Source: Bdellovibrio sp. BCCA (GTDB taxonomy: Bacteria > Bdellovibrionota > Bdellovibrionia > Bdellovibrionales > Bdellovibrionaceae). From it: DNA of 64,000 nucleotides. A program made the translations under genes and the position numbers. The stretch covers positions 1,488,001-1,552,000 of the forward strand of contig NZ_JBBNAC010000001.1 of assembly GCF_037996825.1 (NCBI RefSeq), given 5' to 3'. The notes below the pieces were generated by a model. The model made no database searches. It saw nothing but the letters and a program-made list of their open reading frames with translations, and was not told the origin of the DNA. Shown one piece after another: positions 20,571 to 28,260 of this stretch (within the stretch, counting starts at the first letter, position 1; every line of letters begins with the position of its first letter).

Positions 20571-21770
20571 ATGGGCGAACACAATCACGTAAATCTACAC
20601 GTATCTAAATTTGAAGCTCCGGCGAAGTTGAAAACAATCAGCTTCGCTTTGATTGCGATCGGTCTTTTGACTTTCGTAGTGGGTTTGATGAAAAGTCCAG
20701 AAAGACTTTGGACATCATACCTTGTAGCTTTCTTCTTCTTCTCTGCAATGGCAGTGAGCGGACTTTTCTGGATTGCTATCAATAACGTAGCAAAAACAGG
20801 ATGGTCTGTAACAATCCGTCGTTACGCTGAAGCGACGACTTCTTTCATCCCAGCGATCTTGATCGGTGGTTTGTTGTTGCTAGTTGGTTTTAAGCATCTT
20901 TATCCTTGGGCAAATCCTGAGATCGTTGCTGAAAACCCAGTGATCGCAGCTAAAACAGGCTATTTGAATGCAGGCTTCTTCGTTGTGCGTTTGTTCATCT
21001 TCGCCATCGGTTGCATGATTTTCAGATGGGTGATGGTTGGAAACTCTTTGAAACAAGACCAAACGGGTGATGAGAACCTAACGAATAAAAACGTGTCTCC
21101 AGCAGTTGGATTCATCGTATTCTACGCGTTGGCATTCTCTTTCTTCAGCGTGGATTTGTTGATGTCTTTGTTGCCAACTTGGTACTCAACAATCTTCGGT
21201 ATTTACACTTTTGCAGGTATGTTCCAAGCGGGCATGGCTTTCCTTGCGATCGTTATCGTGTTGATGAAACGCGCTGGCTTCGTAAAAGGTTATGTGACTG
21301 AAGAACACCAACACGACGTTGTGAAGTACCTTAAAGGTTTCTCCATCTTCTGGGCTTATATTGCGTTCTCTCAATTCATGTTGATTTGGTACGCTAACTT
21401 GCCAGAGGAAACAGAGTACTACATCATGAGAGCTCAAGGCGGCTGGATGAGCATTTCCATGCTTCTTTTGATCTTCCGTTTCGTGGTTCCATTCTTGGCA
21501 TTGCTTCCTCGTGCAGCGAAAAGAAATGATGCGAACGTTTTGTTGATCTCTGCGATTGTATTGATCATGCAATACGTAGACATCTACTGGATGGTGTATC
21601 CAAATTTCTTCGAAGGTCAGGTTACTTTCGGATTCTGGGAAATCGGTGTATTTGCTGGTTTTGCGGGATTGTTCTTGCTGACTATCATGTCTTTCTGGAG
21701 CAAACACAGTTTGGTTCCTTTGAAAGATCCACGTATTCACGAAGCAATCAATCACCACGTTGCTTACTAA
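20571..21770 (+). CDS. actF: Alternative Complex III membrane subunit ActF
   Basis: ActF (399 aa) is the second large integral membrane subunit of ACIII, related to ActC. About ten helices are visible, the first at about residues 23-41 (ISFALIAIGLLTFVVGLM). Conserved-looking segments are GWSVTIRRYAEATTSFIPA, LPTWYSTIFGIYTFAGMF, FSQFMLIWYANLPEETEYY and QYVDIYWMVYPNFF. These match the quinone-subunit-2 type of ACIII. It begins 7 bases after actE and closes the operon, which ends at a strong intrinsic terminator at 21841-21861. No cytochrome oxidase gene follows, unlike in several organisms where act genes sit beside caa3 oxidase genes. Confidence 0.93.
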   Translation: MGEHNHVNLHVSKFEAPAKLKTISFALIAIGLLTFVVGLMKSPERLWTSYLVAFFFFSAMAVSGLFWIAINNVAKTGWSVTIRRYAEATTSFIPAILIGGLLLLVGFKHLYPWANPEIVAENPVIAAKTGYLNAGFFVVRLFIFAIGCMIFRWVMVGNSLKQDQTGDENLTNKNVSPAVGFIVFYALAFSFFSVDLLMSLLPTWYSTIFGIYTFAGMFQAGMAFLAIVIVLMKRAGFVKGYVTEEHQHDVVKYLKGFSIFWAYIAFSQFMLIWYANLPEETEYYIMRAQGGWMSISMLLLIFRFVVPFLALLPRAAKRNDANVLLISAIVLIMQYVDIYWMVYPNFFEGQVTFGFWEIGVFAGFAGLFLLTIMSFWSKHSLVPLKDPRIHEAINHHVAY

Positions 21771-21785
21771 ACTTCGAGGGTCCGG

Positions 21786-21866
21786 CTTGCTAGCAGTGGG
21801 GTGCCGCCGCTAGCAAAACGCTCAGACAGTCCTCGCGCAAGGGAGCCTTTTTCTGGCTCCCTTTTT
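21786..21866 (+). terminator. Intrinsic terminator of the act operon, preceded by a TTGCTAGC inverted repeat
   Basis: GGGAGCC (21841-21847) pairs with GGCTCCC (21855-21861) around a T-rich loop, followed by a T-run (CTTTTTCTTTTTT). Just upstream lies an 8-bp inverted repeat, TTGCTAGC and GCTAGCAA, around a 14-base GC-rich loop (about 21787-21816). The second hairpin has no T-run and its role is unknown. Confidence 0.85.
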
Positions 21867-21933
21867 CTTTTTTCGAGAAGTACGGACTTACTTTTGGTAG
21901 TGCGGTTGCGTTAGTAAATGTTAGGTTGGTTTT

Positions 21934-22407
21934 ATGAAGATTGTTTTTAAAGAACTCACTTTGAGTGAACTGATTATTTTGCACGACTCCTACTTTGAGT
22001 CGAAAGAGCCTGATGCTCCTTTAAAACGATTTTCTGAAATGTCTCCGATTGAGCAGAAGCTGGCTCTTGAGGTTTATTCTCCTGAGTTTCATTTTGCGGC
22101 TTGGAGTGGGGATAAGCTTATTGGGTTTGTTGGGGTTTATCCTGATAAGGAGCCTATCAATGTAGGGATCTTTTATATTATTCATCCATCCTTTCGCGGG
22201 CAGGGATATTTTGCTTCTTTGCTGGAAGCTTTGATCGCTCACTGCCGAAATAAATATTCTCACTACAAATATATTCGGGCTCTTACTCGCAAAGGGAATC
22301 TAGCTTCGGTTCGTGGACTTTCTAAAGCTTCTTTTGCTTACAATGGTGAATGCGTTGAAGAGCTTCCTCAGCTTGTTTCTTATTCTGAATATCTGCTTTC
22401 TCTCTAA
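21934..22407 (+). CDS. GNAT family acetyltransferase
   Basis: This 157-residue protein has the GNAT fold pattern. An N-terminal helix pair is followed by the strand FHFAAWSGDKLIGFVGVYPD and the acetyl-CoA-binding loop FRGQGYFASLLEALIAH (the Q/RxxGxG/A motif) near residues 89-105. The final strand, VRGLSKASFAYNGECVEE, is typical. The acceptor substrate cannot be read from the sequence. The base composition is more T-rich than the neighbouring act genes, with many TTT and CTT codons, so it could be a more recent acquisition. Its stop converges with the UspA gene, the two stops overlapping in CTAA at 22404-22407. Confidence 0.85.
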   Translation: MKIVFKELTLSELIILHDSYFESKEPDAPLKRFSEMSPIEQKLALEVYSPEFHFAAWSGDKLIGFVGVYPDKEPINVGIFYIIHPSFRGQGYFASLLEALIAHCRNKYSHYKYIRALTRKGNLASVRGLSKASFAYNGECVEELPQLVSYSEYLLSL

Positions 22408-23342
22408 GAACTTTTTTCTGGTTTAGATCTGACCACGATCACAGGAATGGGTGACGATAAAATCACTTTTCTTGCTGAGCTTCCTAGGAAGGCTTTCATC
22501 AATTGGTCAGAGTGTGTGCCCATGATGATTAAGTCGAAACCTTCTTTTATTTTTCTTTGCAGGGTTTTATCTAAGGTTTCTTCTTTTGCGGTGGCTTCGG
22601 ACTTTATTTTTAAGCCTTCTTTTTGCCAGCGGCGATTTCGTTTTTCTAGATTTCGTTGGGTGTCTTTGATCAGATCCGTGAACATCTTTTCCATATCAAA
22701 TGGAATATAGCCTGATCCGTACAAGCTCTGACGTGTCCTTCTTATTTGGTCTCCGACGGAGTGGAGCATCGTTACTTCGCAAGAAAGTTCTTTAGCTAGT
22801 TTTTGAGCGAAGGATTCTGCTTCGGTGCTGCTTTCAGAGAGGTCTGACAGTAAGAGAATTTTAAAGTCCTGATCTATCTTAAACTCTCTTTGTTTTTCTT
22901 GAGCCGTCGGACCTAAAACTAAAACGGGCACGTCCGTATTTCTTAAAACTTCTTCGGCGACGCTGCCTAAGAACATTTTTTCTAGGCCTTTCTTTCCGTG
23001 GGTGCCCATGACCACCATTGAAATTCCTTCCGAAGCATTGATGCACGTAAGAATTTCTTCGGCGGGATTTCCCGAGGTGATTTTCACCCGGCCTTTTACG
23101 TAGGCTTTCATGAATTGCTTCATGATCGACGTTTCAATGTCGGCATAAGTTTCTAAAAGAGCATCGACTTGTTTTCTTTTAAAAAAACCGGGTTTTAGAT
23201 TTTTGACATACAGAAGTTCGATGTCCCAATGAAGATTTTGTGCAAACTCAACAGCGATATCGCGAATCATTCGAGAGCGCAGTCTTCCTGGGGCGCTTCG
23301 TTCGGCCAAGTCATCCGGAACTAAGATGGAATTTGTCGCCAT
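22404..23342 (-). CDS. Tandem universal stress protein (UspA-UspA)
   Basis: This cytoplasmic protein (312 aa) has two universal stress domains, about residues 1-148 and 155-310. The first ends with an intact nucleotide-binding loop VVMGTHGKKGLEKMFLGSVAEEVL (G2xG9xGS pattern). The second has the related but altered loop IIMGTHSDQLMKAFLGSSARKVI, in which the second glycine is lost. The first domain may therefore bind ATP and the second be degenerate. Translation starts at 23342 with GGGAG 6 bases upstream. Universal stress proteins respond to starvation and envelope stress. The gene is monocistronic and converges on the acetyltransferase gene. Confidence 0.92.
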   Translation of the reverse strand: MATNSILVPDDLAERSAPGRLRSRMIRDIAVEFAQNLHWDIELLYVKNLKPGFFKRKQVDALLETYADIETSIMKQFMKAYVKGRVKITSGNPAEEILTCINASEGISMVVMGTHGKKGLEKMFLGSVAEEVLRNTDVPVLVLGPTAQEKQREFKIDQDFKILLLSDLSESSTEAESFAQKLAKELSCEVTMLHSVGDQIRRTRQSLYGSGYIPFDMEKMFTDLIKDTQRNLEKRNRRWQKEGLKIKSEATAKEETLDKTLQRKIKEGFDLIIMGTHSDQLMKAFLGSSARKVILSSPIPVIVVRSKPEKSS

Positions 23343-23478
23343 GGTTCACTCCCTGTTCTTGTTTATTATAGCAATCTCCCGAATAGGCTCTAGGTAAAGA
23401 TCCTTGTATTTTGACTTCCACAAAACCCAGCAGTTGAGGTTCTTCTCTTTCGTCCCGAGCATGAAGAGGGGAGGGTTT

Positions 23479-24018
23479 ATGCGTCTTCTTATTTCCAGTT
23501 TCTTTATTCTTCTTTTGCTTATTTCACTCGACAGTTTGGCGGCGCCTTCAGCGAAAATTAAAAAACTTGTCGACGGATACTACATTCAAAAAACCGTGTG
23601 GAGTAAGCTTCTTGGGACGGCTCCGCGACCCCGTCCTTTGCCAGATCCACCGGATAGCAATAATCCACCTCTTCCAGAAAGACCACCGGTTCGTCCTCCG
23701 AATTGTCCTCCAACGCATTTTCCTACGGATTGTATAGAGGCCGTTTGTCAGCAGATGAGCCGTTTTGAATGCGATGATCGCGACGATATGATTGAAGTGA
23801 CCCAAGCTTGCCGCAACGTCGATGGCAGCTGTGTGCGCACAGTGTGCAGTCACGTCAGTCGTTTTGCCTGTGATGAAAAGGTCGAGATTTTTGAAGTCAC
23901 CGATATGTGTCGGGGACTCATCGATTCCTCATGCATTGATTACGTTTGTTCACGCATTTCGAAATTTGAATGTGATGAAATCAGCGAGATCAGGGAAATT
24001 GCTGAACAATGCCGTTAA
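23479..24018 (+). CDS. Small secreted protein with three cysteine-containing repeats
   Basis: This protein (180 aa) begins at the ATG at 23479, after GAGGGGAGGG, with a signal peptide (MRLLISSFFILLLLISLDSLA). A proline-rich linker at about residues 50-80 follows. Three tandem repeats of about 33 residues come next, each with the pattern C-x-x-V/AVC-x3-S-R/K-F-x-CD-x5-I/FEVT-x3-C-R (SRFECDDRDDMIEVTQ, SRFACDEKVEIFEVTD, SKFECDEISEIREIAE). Each repeat has four cysteines and an acidic centre, suggesting disulphide-stapled units. No family is recognised. It converges on the next gene across a perfect 11-bp hairpin. Export and a role at the surface or in the periplasm are inferred. Confidence 0.72.
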   Translation: MRLLISSFFILLLLISLDSLAAPSAKIKKLVDGYYIQKTVWSKLLGTAPRPRPLPDPPDSNNPPLPERPPVRPPNCPPTHFPTDCIEAVCQQMSRFECDDRDDMIEVTQACRNVDGSCVRTVCSHVSRFACDEKVEIFEVTDMCRGLIDSSCIDYVCSRISKFECDEISEIREIAEQCR

Positions 24019-24022
24019 ATCG

Positions 24023-24048
24023 AAGTGCCTGGAAAGGTCCAGGCACTT
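24023..24048. terminator. Perfect 11-bp hairpin between convergent genes
   Basis: AAGTGCCTGGA (24023-24033) and TCCAGGCACTT (24038-24048) pair exactly around the loop AAGG. It lies 5 bases after the plus-strand stop and 9 bases from the opposing stop, so it can serve both directions. The T-run is short, so efficiency is uncertain. Confidence 0.7.
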
Positions 24049-24056
24049 TCGCCAAA

Positions 24057-24386
24057 CTACTTCGACATTTGATCTTTCGTGTCTTTCATCGTGTCGACAG
24101 CAGAATCTTTGCCCTCTTCAGCACGATGCTTAGCTTTTCTTGCCGCACACTCGACGTCACCTTCCATGCACACGACTTCTTGAGTTCTGTGCATACCTTT
24201 TTTAGCCATGCGCTTGGTTTTTCTTCCGAGCCTTTTAGTTTCATCTTTGGTTTTCTCACCCATTTCTTTGGCTTTGTCGGAAGTGGTCTGCATACCTCTA
24301 TCAACCTTTTCGCCCACCGTCTCTTCCGCGTGAGAGAAAGAGGCAAACGCCAGCAAAGTCACAAGAGTCATGAAAAAATGTTTCAT
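24057..24386 (-). CDS. Small exported, highly charged helical protein
   Basis: This 109-residue protein starts at 24386 with AAGGA upstream and has a signal peptide (MKHFFMTLVTLLAFASFSHA). The mature part has almost no hydrophobic core. It is rich in Lys, Glu, Met, Thr and Arg, in the pattern KAKEMGEKTKDETKRLGRKTKRMAKKG, with a pair of cysteines (VCMEGDVECAARKA). It resembles LEA-like or YtxH-like helical proteins in composition, but I cannot assign a family. A periplasmic stress or nucleic-acid-contacting role would be speculation. The region upstream contains the 13-base palindrome GCGGCGACGCCGC at 24418-24430, similar to sequences ahead of two other minus-strand genes here. Confidence 0.65.
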   Translation of the reverse strand: MKHFFMTLVTLLAFASFSHAEETVGEKVDRGMQTTSDKAKEMGEKTKDETKRLGRKTKRMAKKGMHRTQEVVCMEGDVECAARKAKHRAEEGKDSAVDTMKDTKDQMSK

Positions 24387-24588
24387 ATTTTTTCCTTTCG
24401 TTATGGCTTCTATTTTGTGCGGCGACGCCGCTATTTGTAGGTTGATAGTCTTGTGTATTTTAGCTCTGGTAAATCAGTAATTTAGCAATGTTGTTTAAAG
24501 CTTTCTTTACGCCTGTCCACGCTCTTGACGATGAGACGCTCTATAAGCGAGCCCACCTTGGGCTTCCGATTTGCAATGGAAGTGTCTC

Positions 24589-25269
24589 ATGCAGATAGCC
24601 CCCATAAGGAATCTCGTTTATCTCAGTTCGAGTCATTCTTTGCCGCCGTATCTTCAATCGCTGAAGGACGTGCGTTGGCATTTTTGTCAGAACGCGGAAG
24701 AGTTAAAGCGATACCTTATGTCTCAACAAGGAGAGACCTTCGTGATTATTCGAGTGGAAACCATGACCCAACGTTTGATTCAGGCCTTTATTAGCTGGGG
24801 TAAGACAAACATGAAGTTGTCTTTTATCATTATCGCGCAAACTATTGAAAAAGCAGCACAACAGGTGGCTTTCGCCAACAATCAGCTGCTCTTCATTTTT
24901 GAATCCGAGGGTCTTCGTATCACCGATATCGTGACTCGTCGCCTCATGGGGCTTCCCGTAAAAAGCCGCAAACAAGAGCGCATGGCCGTGCAGTCTCAAG
25001 TGATGCTCAAAAAGTCCGTCTTAGCTGAAGAGTCTCCCACTGGTCGAGGGGTCCAGTTCATCCGGGAAGGCCAGATGCAGGATTTCTCCAAGGGCGGGGC
25101 GCAGATCTCCCTCACTCAGGGAACTGTGCGTTTGAAGGACTTTATCAGCCTCATGTACCGCAATCGCCATGGTCAATGGGTGTCGGTGGAGTCCCAGGTT
25201 CGCTGGGTCGTGTCGGCCGCAAACGGAGACCAGATTATAGGTGTGCAATTTCTTGCTGTGAGTGCTTGA
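24589..25269 (+). CDS. PilZ-domain protein (probable c-di-GMP receptor)
   Basis: This 226-residue protein has no signal peptide. ATG 24589 is chosen because GGAAG lies 8 bases upstream. Residues 1-115 have an alternating strand/helix pattern resembling a degenerate response-regulator or similar domain (LVYLSSSHSLPPYLQSLKD). The C-terminal half (about 125-225) is a PilZ domain with both c-di-GMP motifs: RKQER (RxxxR) and DFSKGG (D/NxSxxG). It should therefore bind c-di-GMP, although the output is unknown. In Bdellovibrio, c-di-GMP governs predation and gliding, which gives this gene interest. It is followed by thrS after about 105 bases. Confidence 0.85.
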   Translation: MQIAPIRNLVYLSSSHSLPPYLQSLKDVRWHFCQNAEELKRYLMSQQGETFVIIRVETMTQRLIQAFISWGKTNMKLSFIIIAQTIEKAAQQVAFANNQLLFIFESEGLRITDIVTRRLMGLPVKSRKQERMAVQSQVMLKKSVLAEESPTGRGVQFIREGQMQDFSKGGAQISLTQGTVRLKDFISLMYRNRHGQWVSVESQVRWVVSAANGDQIIGVQFLAVSA

Positions 25270-25297
25270 CCCCAAGCGGCTACGGGACTACTACTTA

Positions 25298-25363
25298 TGT
25301 GATGCAAATGCATAATTCTTCATCACATTTTCTAACTATTTCTTACTCCGGCACAACCGGAGT
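25298..25363 (+). promoter_or_regulatory. Two inverted repeats in the thrS leader
   Basis: TGTGATG (25298-25304) and CATCACA (25321-25327) form one inverted repeat; ACTCCGG (25345-25351) and CCGGAGT (25357-25363) form a tight hairpin with loop CACAA. The second ends 12 bases before the thrS ATG, and no clear Shine-Dalgarno follows it. A translational operator or a terminator of the PilZ gene are both possible. Confidence 0.5.
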
Positions 25364-25375
25364 GCACGCAAGCTA

Positions 25376-27340
25376 ATGTCACAAATTACAATCGTTCTGC
25401 CGGATAATTCTACCAAGGTGTTTGACCATGAACCCACGGCGCTTGAAGTAGCGCAGTCTATTGGCCCTCGTTTGGCTAAAGAGACATTGGGCGTTCACAT
25501 CAACGGATCTTCAGAGATTTCTGATTTCCGCACTCCACTTAAAGATCAAACCAAGATCGCACTTGTCACCACCAAAAGCCCTGAATCCGTAGAAGTGATC
25601 CGTCACTCTTGCGCGCATATCATGGCTCAAGCCGTTCAAGAAATTTGGCCGGAAGTGAAAGTCACAATCGGTCCTGTGATTGAAAATGGTTTCTACTACG
25701 ACTTCGATTCTCCGTTTGCTTTTACTGAAGAGCATTTCGAGAAAATCGAAAAGAAGATGGCCGAGATCGTTGCGAAAGATTTGCCTATTCACAGAGAAAA
25801 CTGGCCGATCGCAAAAGCCATTGAAACGTTCAAAAAAATGAACGAGCGCTTTAAAGTTGAATTGATTGAGGACCTCGCTGCTAAAGGTGAAACCGTTGTA
25901 GGTATTTACTTTAACGGAGAAGGTTGGTTTGACCTTTGCCGCGGACCACACATCCAAAGCACAGGCCAAATCAAAGCGTTCAAACTTCTTTCGGTAGCGG
26001 GAGCTTACTGGAGAGGGGACGAAAAGAACGCGCAACTTCAACGTGTTTACGCGACAGCTTTCAATGATAAAAAAGATCTCGATCTTTATTTGCACAATAT
26101 CGAAGAAGCAAAGAAACGCGATCACCGTAAGCTTGGCAAAGAGTTGGGACTTTTCCACTTTAATGAATTGGCTCCGGGATCTCCTTTCTTTACAGGAAAG
26201 GGTGCGACTGTTTACACAGAACTTCAAACGTTCTTGCGTGAATTGTATTTCGAAACGGGTTACCAGGAAGTGATCACGCCGCAAATCTTCGACGTGAACT
26301 TGTTCCATACTTCGGGTCACTATCAGAACTACAAAGAAAACATGTTCTTCACGAAAGTGGACGAGCGTGATTTTGCTTCAAAACCGATGAACTGTCCTTC
26401 TCACTGTTTGTTATACAACTCTGAGAAATACTCTTACCGTGATTTGCCAATCAAAATGGCGGACTTCGGCCGTTTGCACCGCTATGAAAAATCCGGAGCG
26501 ATGCACGGTTTGACTCGTGTTCGTACGTTCTGTCAGGACGACGCACACATTTTCTGCCGCATGGATCAGCTTCAAGAGGAAATCGCGAAGTTCATGAACT
26601 TGCTCAACCGCGTTTACGACAAACTAGGTATGAGCAATTACAAGATTTATCTTTCAACTCGTCCAGACAACCGCATGGGCAGTGAAGAGTACTGGGACAT
26701 GGCTGAAGGTGCTTTGGCCGAGGCCTTAAACTCTTTGAATTTGCCATTCACTTTGAACCCGGGTGATGGTGCGTTCTATGGTCCAAAACTGGATATCATG
26801 TTCGTGGACGCTTTGAACCGTCCTTGGCAGTTGGGGACTCTGCAAGTAGATCCAAACTTGCCGCAAGCTTTTGATTTGAAATACACAGGCGAAGACAACA
26901 AGGAGCACCGTCCGATCATGCTTCACCGCGCGATCTTGGGTTCTTTAGAGCGCTTTATCGGTGTTTACATTGAGCACACGGCAGGGCATTTGCCGCCATG
27001 GTTGTGTCCAACTCAAGTCGCGATCTTGAACGTTACGGACCGCGTGAACACATTCTGTGAAGATTTGATGAAACTTCTCAAGGAGAACAAAGTTCGTGTT
27101 GAATTTGATCGCCGTAATGAGAAGCTAAACTATAAGATCCGCGAGGCTCAGCTTCAAAAGGTTCCTTACATGATTATCGTAGGGGATAAAGAGGCCGAGA
27201 CGAAAACAGTTTCTTTGCGCTTAAGAGATGGTTCTGAGCACAAAGGTTTGACTGTGGATCAATTAATGAAAACGATTTTAGACGATATTAAAACAAGACA
27301 ATTGCAGTCTTCACTTGCGAAGTCTGCAACGACTAACTAG
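25376..27340 (+). CDS. thrS: Threonyl-tRNA synthetase
   Basis: ThrRS (654 aa) charges tRNA-Thr and edits mis-charged Ser-tRNA. A TGS domain at residues 1-63 is followed by the editing domain with HSCAHIMAQAVQEIWP near residue 75. Next comes the class II catalytic core with MNCPSHCLLY (metal-binding Cys) near 338, RYEKSGAMHGLTRVRTFCQDDAHIF, and motif 3 HRAILGSLERFIGVYIEH. The anticodon-binding domain ends the protein (VRVEFDRRNEKLNYKIREAQ). Length matches the family. The start is ATG at 25376 with no good Shine-Dalgarno and a hairpin just upstream. infC begins 17 bases after its stop. Confidence 0.97.
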   Translation: MSQITIVLPDNSTKVFDHEPTALEVAQSIGPRLAKETLGVHINGSSEISDFRTPLKDQTKIALVTTKSPESVEVIRHSCAHIMAQAVQEIWPEVKVTIGPVIENGFYYDFDSPFAFTEEHFEKIEKKMAEIVAKDLPIHRENWPIAKAIETFKKMNERFKVELIEDLAAKGETVVGIYFNGEGWFDLCRGPHIQSTGQIKAFKLLSVAGAYWRGDEKNAQLQRVYATAFNDKKDLDLYLHNIEEAKKRDHRKLGKELGLFHFNELAPGSPFFTGKGATVYTELQTFLRELYFETGYQEVITPQIFDVNLFHTSGHYQNYKENMFFTKVDERDFASKPMNCPSHCLLYNSEKYSYRDLPIKMADFGRLHRYEKSGAMHGLTRVRTFCQDDAHIFCRMDQLQEEIAKFMNLLNRVYDKLGMSNYKIYLSTRPDNRMGSEEYWDMAEGALAEALNSLNLPFTLNPGDGAFYGPKLDIMFVDALNRPWQLGTLQVDPNLPQAFDLKYTGEDNKEHRPIMLHRAILGSLERFIGVYIEHTAGHLPPWLCPTQVAILNVTDRVNTFCEDLMKLLKENKVRVEFDRRNEKLNYKIREAQLQKVPYMIIVGDKEAETKTVSLRLRDGSEHKGLTVDQLMKTILDDIKTRQLQSSLAKSATTN

Positions 27341-27357
27341 AACCCTGGAGGTTTCCC

Positions 27358-28032
27358 ATTAGCAAGTTCGAAGGTAATTTTAGAGGTGGTGGCGGACGTT
27401 TCGACCGTGATCGCAAAAAAGACTCTAAAGACTCATTAAGAGTAAACCGTGAAATTCGTGCACAACAAATCCGTGTTATCGATGATGAAGGTAACATGCT
27501 TGGAGTCATGTCTGTTCCTGAGGCGTTACGTATTGCAGAAGATAGAGGCCTCGATCTTCTTGAGATTGCTCCAACAGCAACTCCACCTACTTGCAAAATC
27601 ATGGATTACGGCAAGTGGAAGTACGAAAATAAAAAGAAAGCTACAGCAGCTCGTAAAAAACAAACTGTTGTAACAATCAAAGAAATCCAAATGCGTCCTC
27701 GTACGGACCAGCATGACTTTGAAACAAAGATGAATCACGCCCGTCGTTTCCTTTTGGAAGGCGACAAAGTGAAAGTTTCATTGCGTTTCATGGGTCGTGA
27801 AATGGCCCATCAAGAGTTGGGTATGGAAGTGATGCAAAAAGCGATCGCTTTCGTCAACGATTTGGCCATGGTTGAAGCGCAACCAAAAATGGAAGGTAAG
27901 AACATGTTCTTGATGCTCGGACCTGATCCACTCAAGATCAAAGAATACCAAAAGCTTCATCCAAACAAATCAAAACAAGACACAAAAGAACTAGCCGAAC
28001 TAGAAGAAGTCACAGAAGAAGACGAAGACTAA
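27358..28032 (+). CDS. infC: Translation initiation factor IF-3, starting at ATT
   Basis: IF-3 (224 aa) binds the 30S subunit and checks initiator tRNA and start codon. The reading frame reaches a GGAGG (27348-27352) followed by ATT at 27358, which is the start; the first in-frame ATG is not until 27496 and would remove the conserved N-terminal domain. Reading from ATT gives MSKFEGNFRGGGGRFDRDRK, then NREIRAQQIRVIDDEGNMLG, the classic IF-3 N terminus. The C-terminal domain has KEIQMRPRTDQHDFETK. A rare ATT start is known to permit autoregulation of infC in other bacteria. An acidic tail (ELEEVTEEDED) ends the protein. It is co-transcribed with thrS. Confidence 0.96.
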   Translation: MSKFEGNFRGGGGRFDRDRKKDSKDSLRVNREIRAQQIRVIDDEGNMLGVMSVPEALRIAEDRGLDLLEIAPTATPPTCKIMDYGKWKYENKKKATAARKKQTVVTIKEIQMRPRTDQHDFETKMNHARRFLLEGDKVKVSLRFMGREMAHQELGMEVMQKAIAFVNDLAMVEAQPKMEGKNMFLMLGPDPLKIKEYQKLHPNKSKQDTKELAELEEVTEEDED

Positions 28033-28260
28033 AGGTGCCTGTTTCTTTTTTGGGTCTACACCGCAGCAAAGGGAGTCGAAAGGCTCCCTTTCTTTTTAGG
28101 TGCCTTCTGCCGCACCCTCCGCAGGAGGGCCCACGGCAGTTATTCTGGCTACACCGCAAAAAAGTGCCAGGGGATTTTTTACGTCTACATTGCAGTAAAA
28201 ATAGCGTTGGTCTTTTCGATTAAGAATGATTTGATTAGGGCCTACAGTCGGAGGCAGACC
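28033..28260. repeat. Intergenic region with terminator, GC-rich hairpin and three imperfect repeats
   Basis: The infC terminator is AAAGGGAG (28068-28075) pairing with CTCCCTTT (28084-28091). A second, GC-rich hairpin follows: CTGCCG (28107-28112) with CGGCAG (28134-28139), and CCCTCC (28115-28120) with GGAGGG (28124-28129). Three imperfect repeats of the type GTGCC...(T)CTACACCGCAG are visible, the CTACA cores at 28055-28066, 28149-28158 and 28184-28195. Confidence 0.7.
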
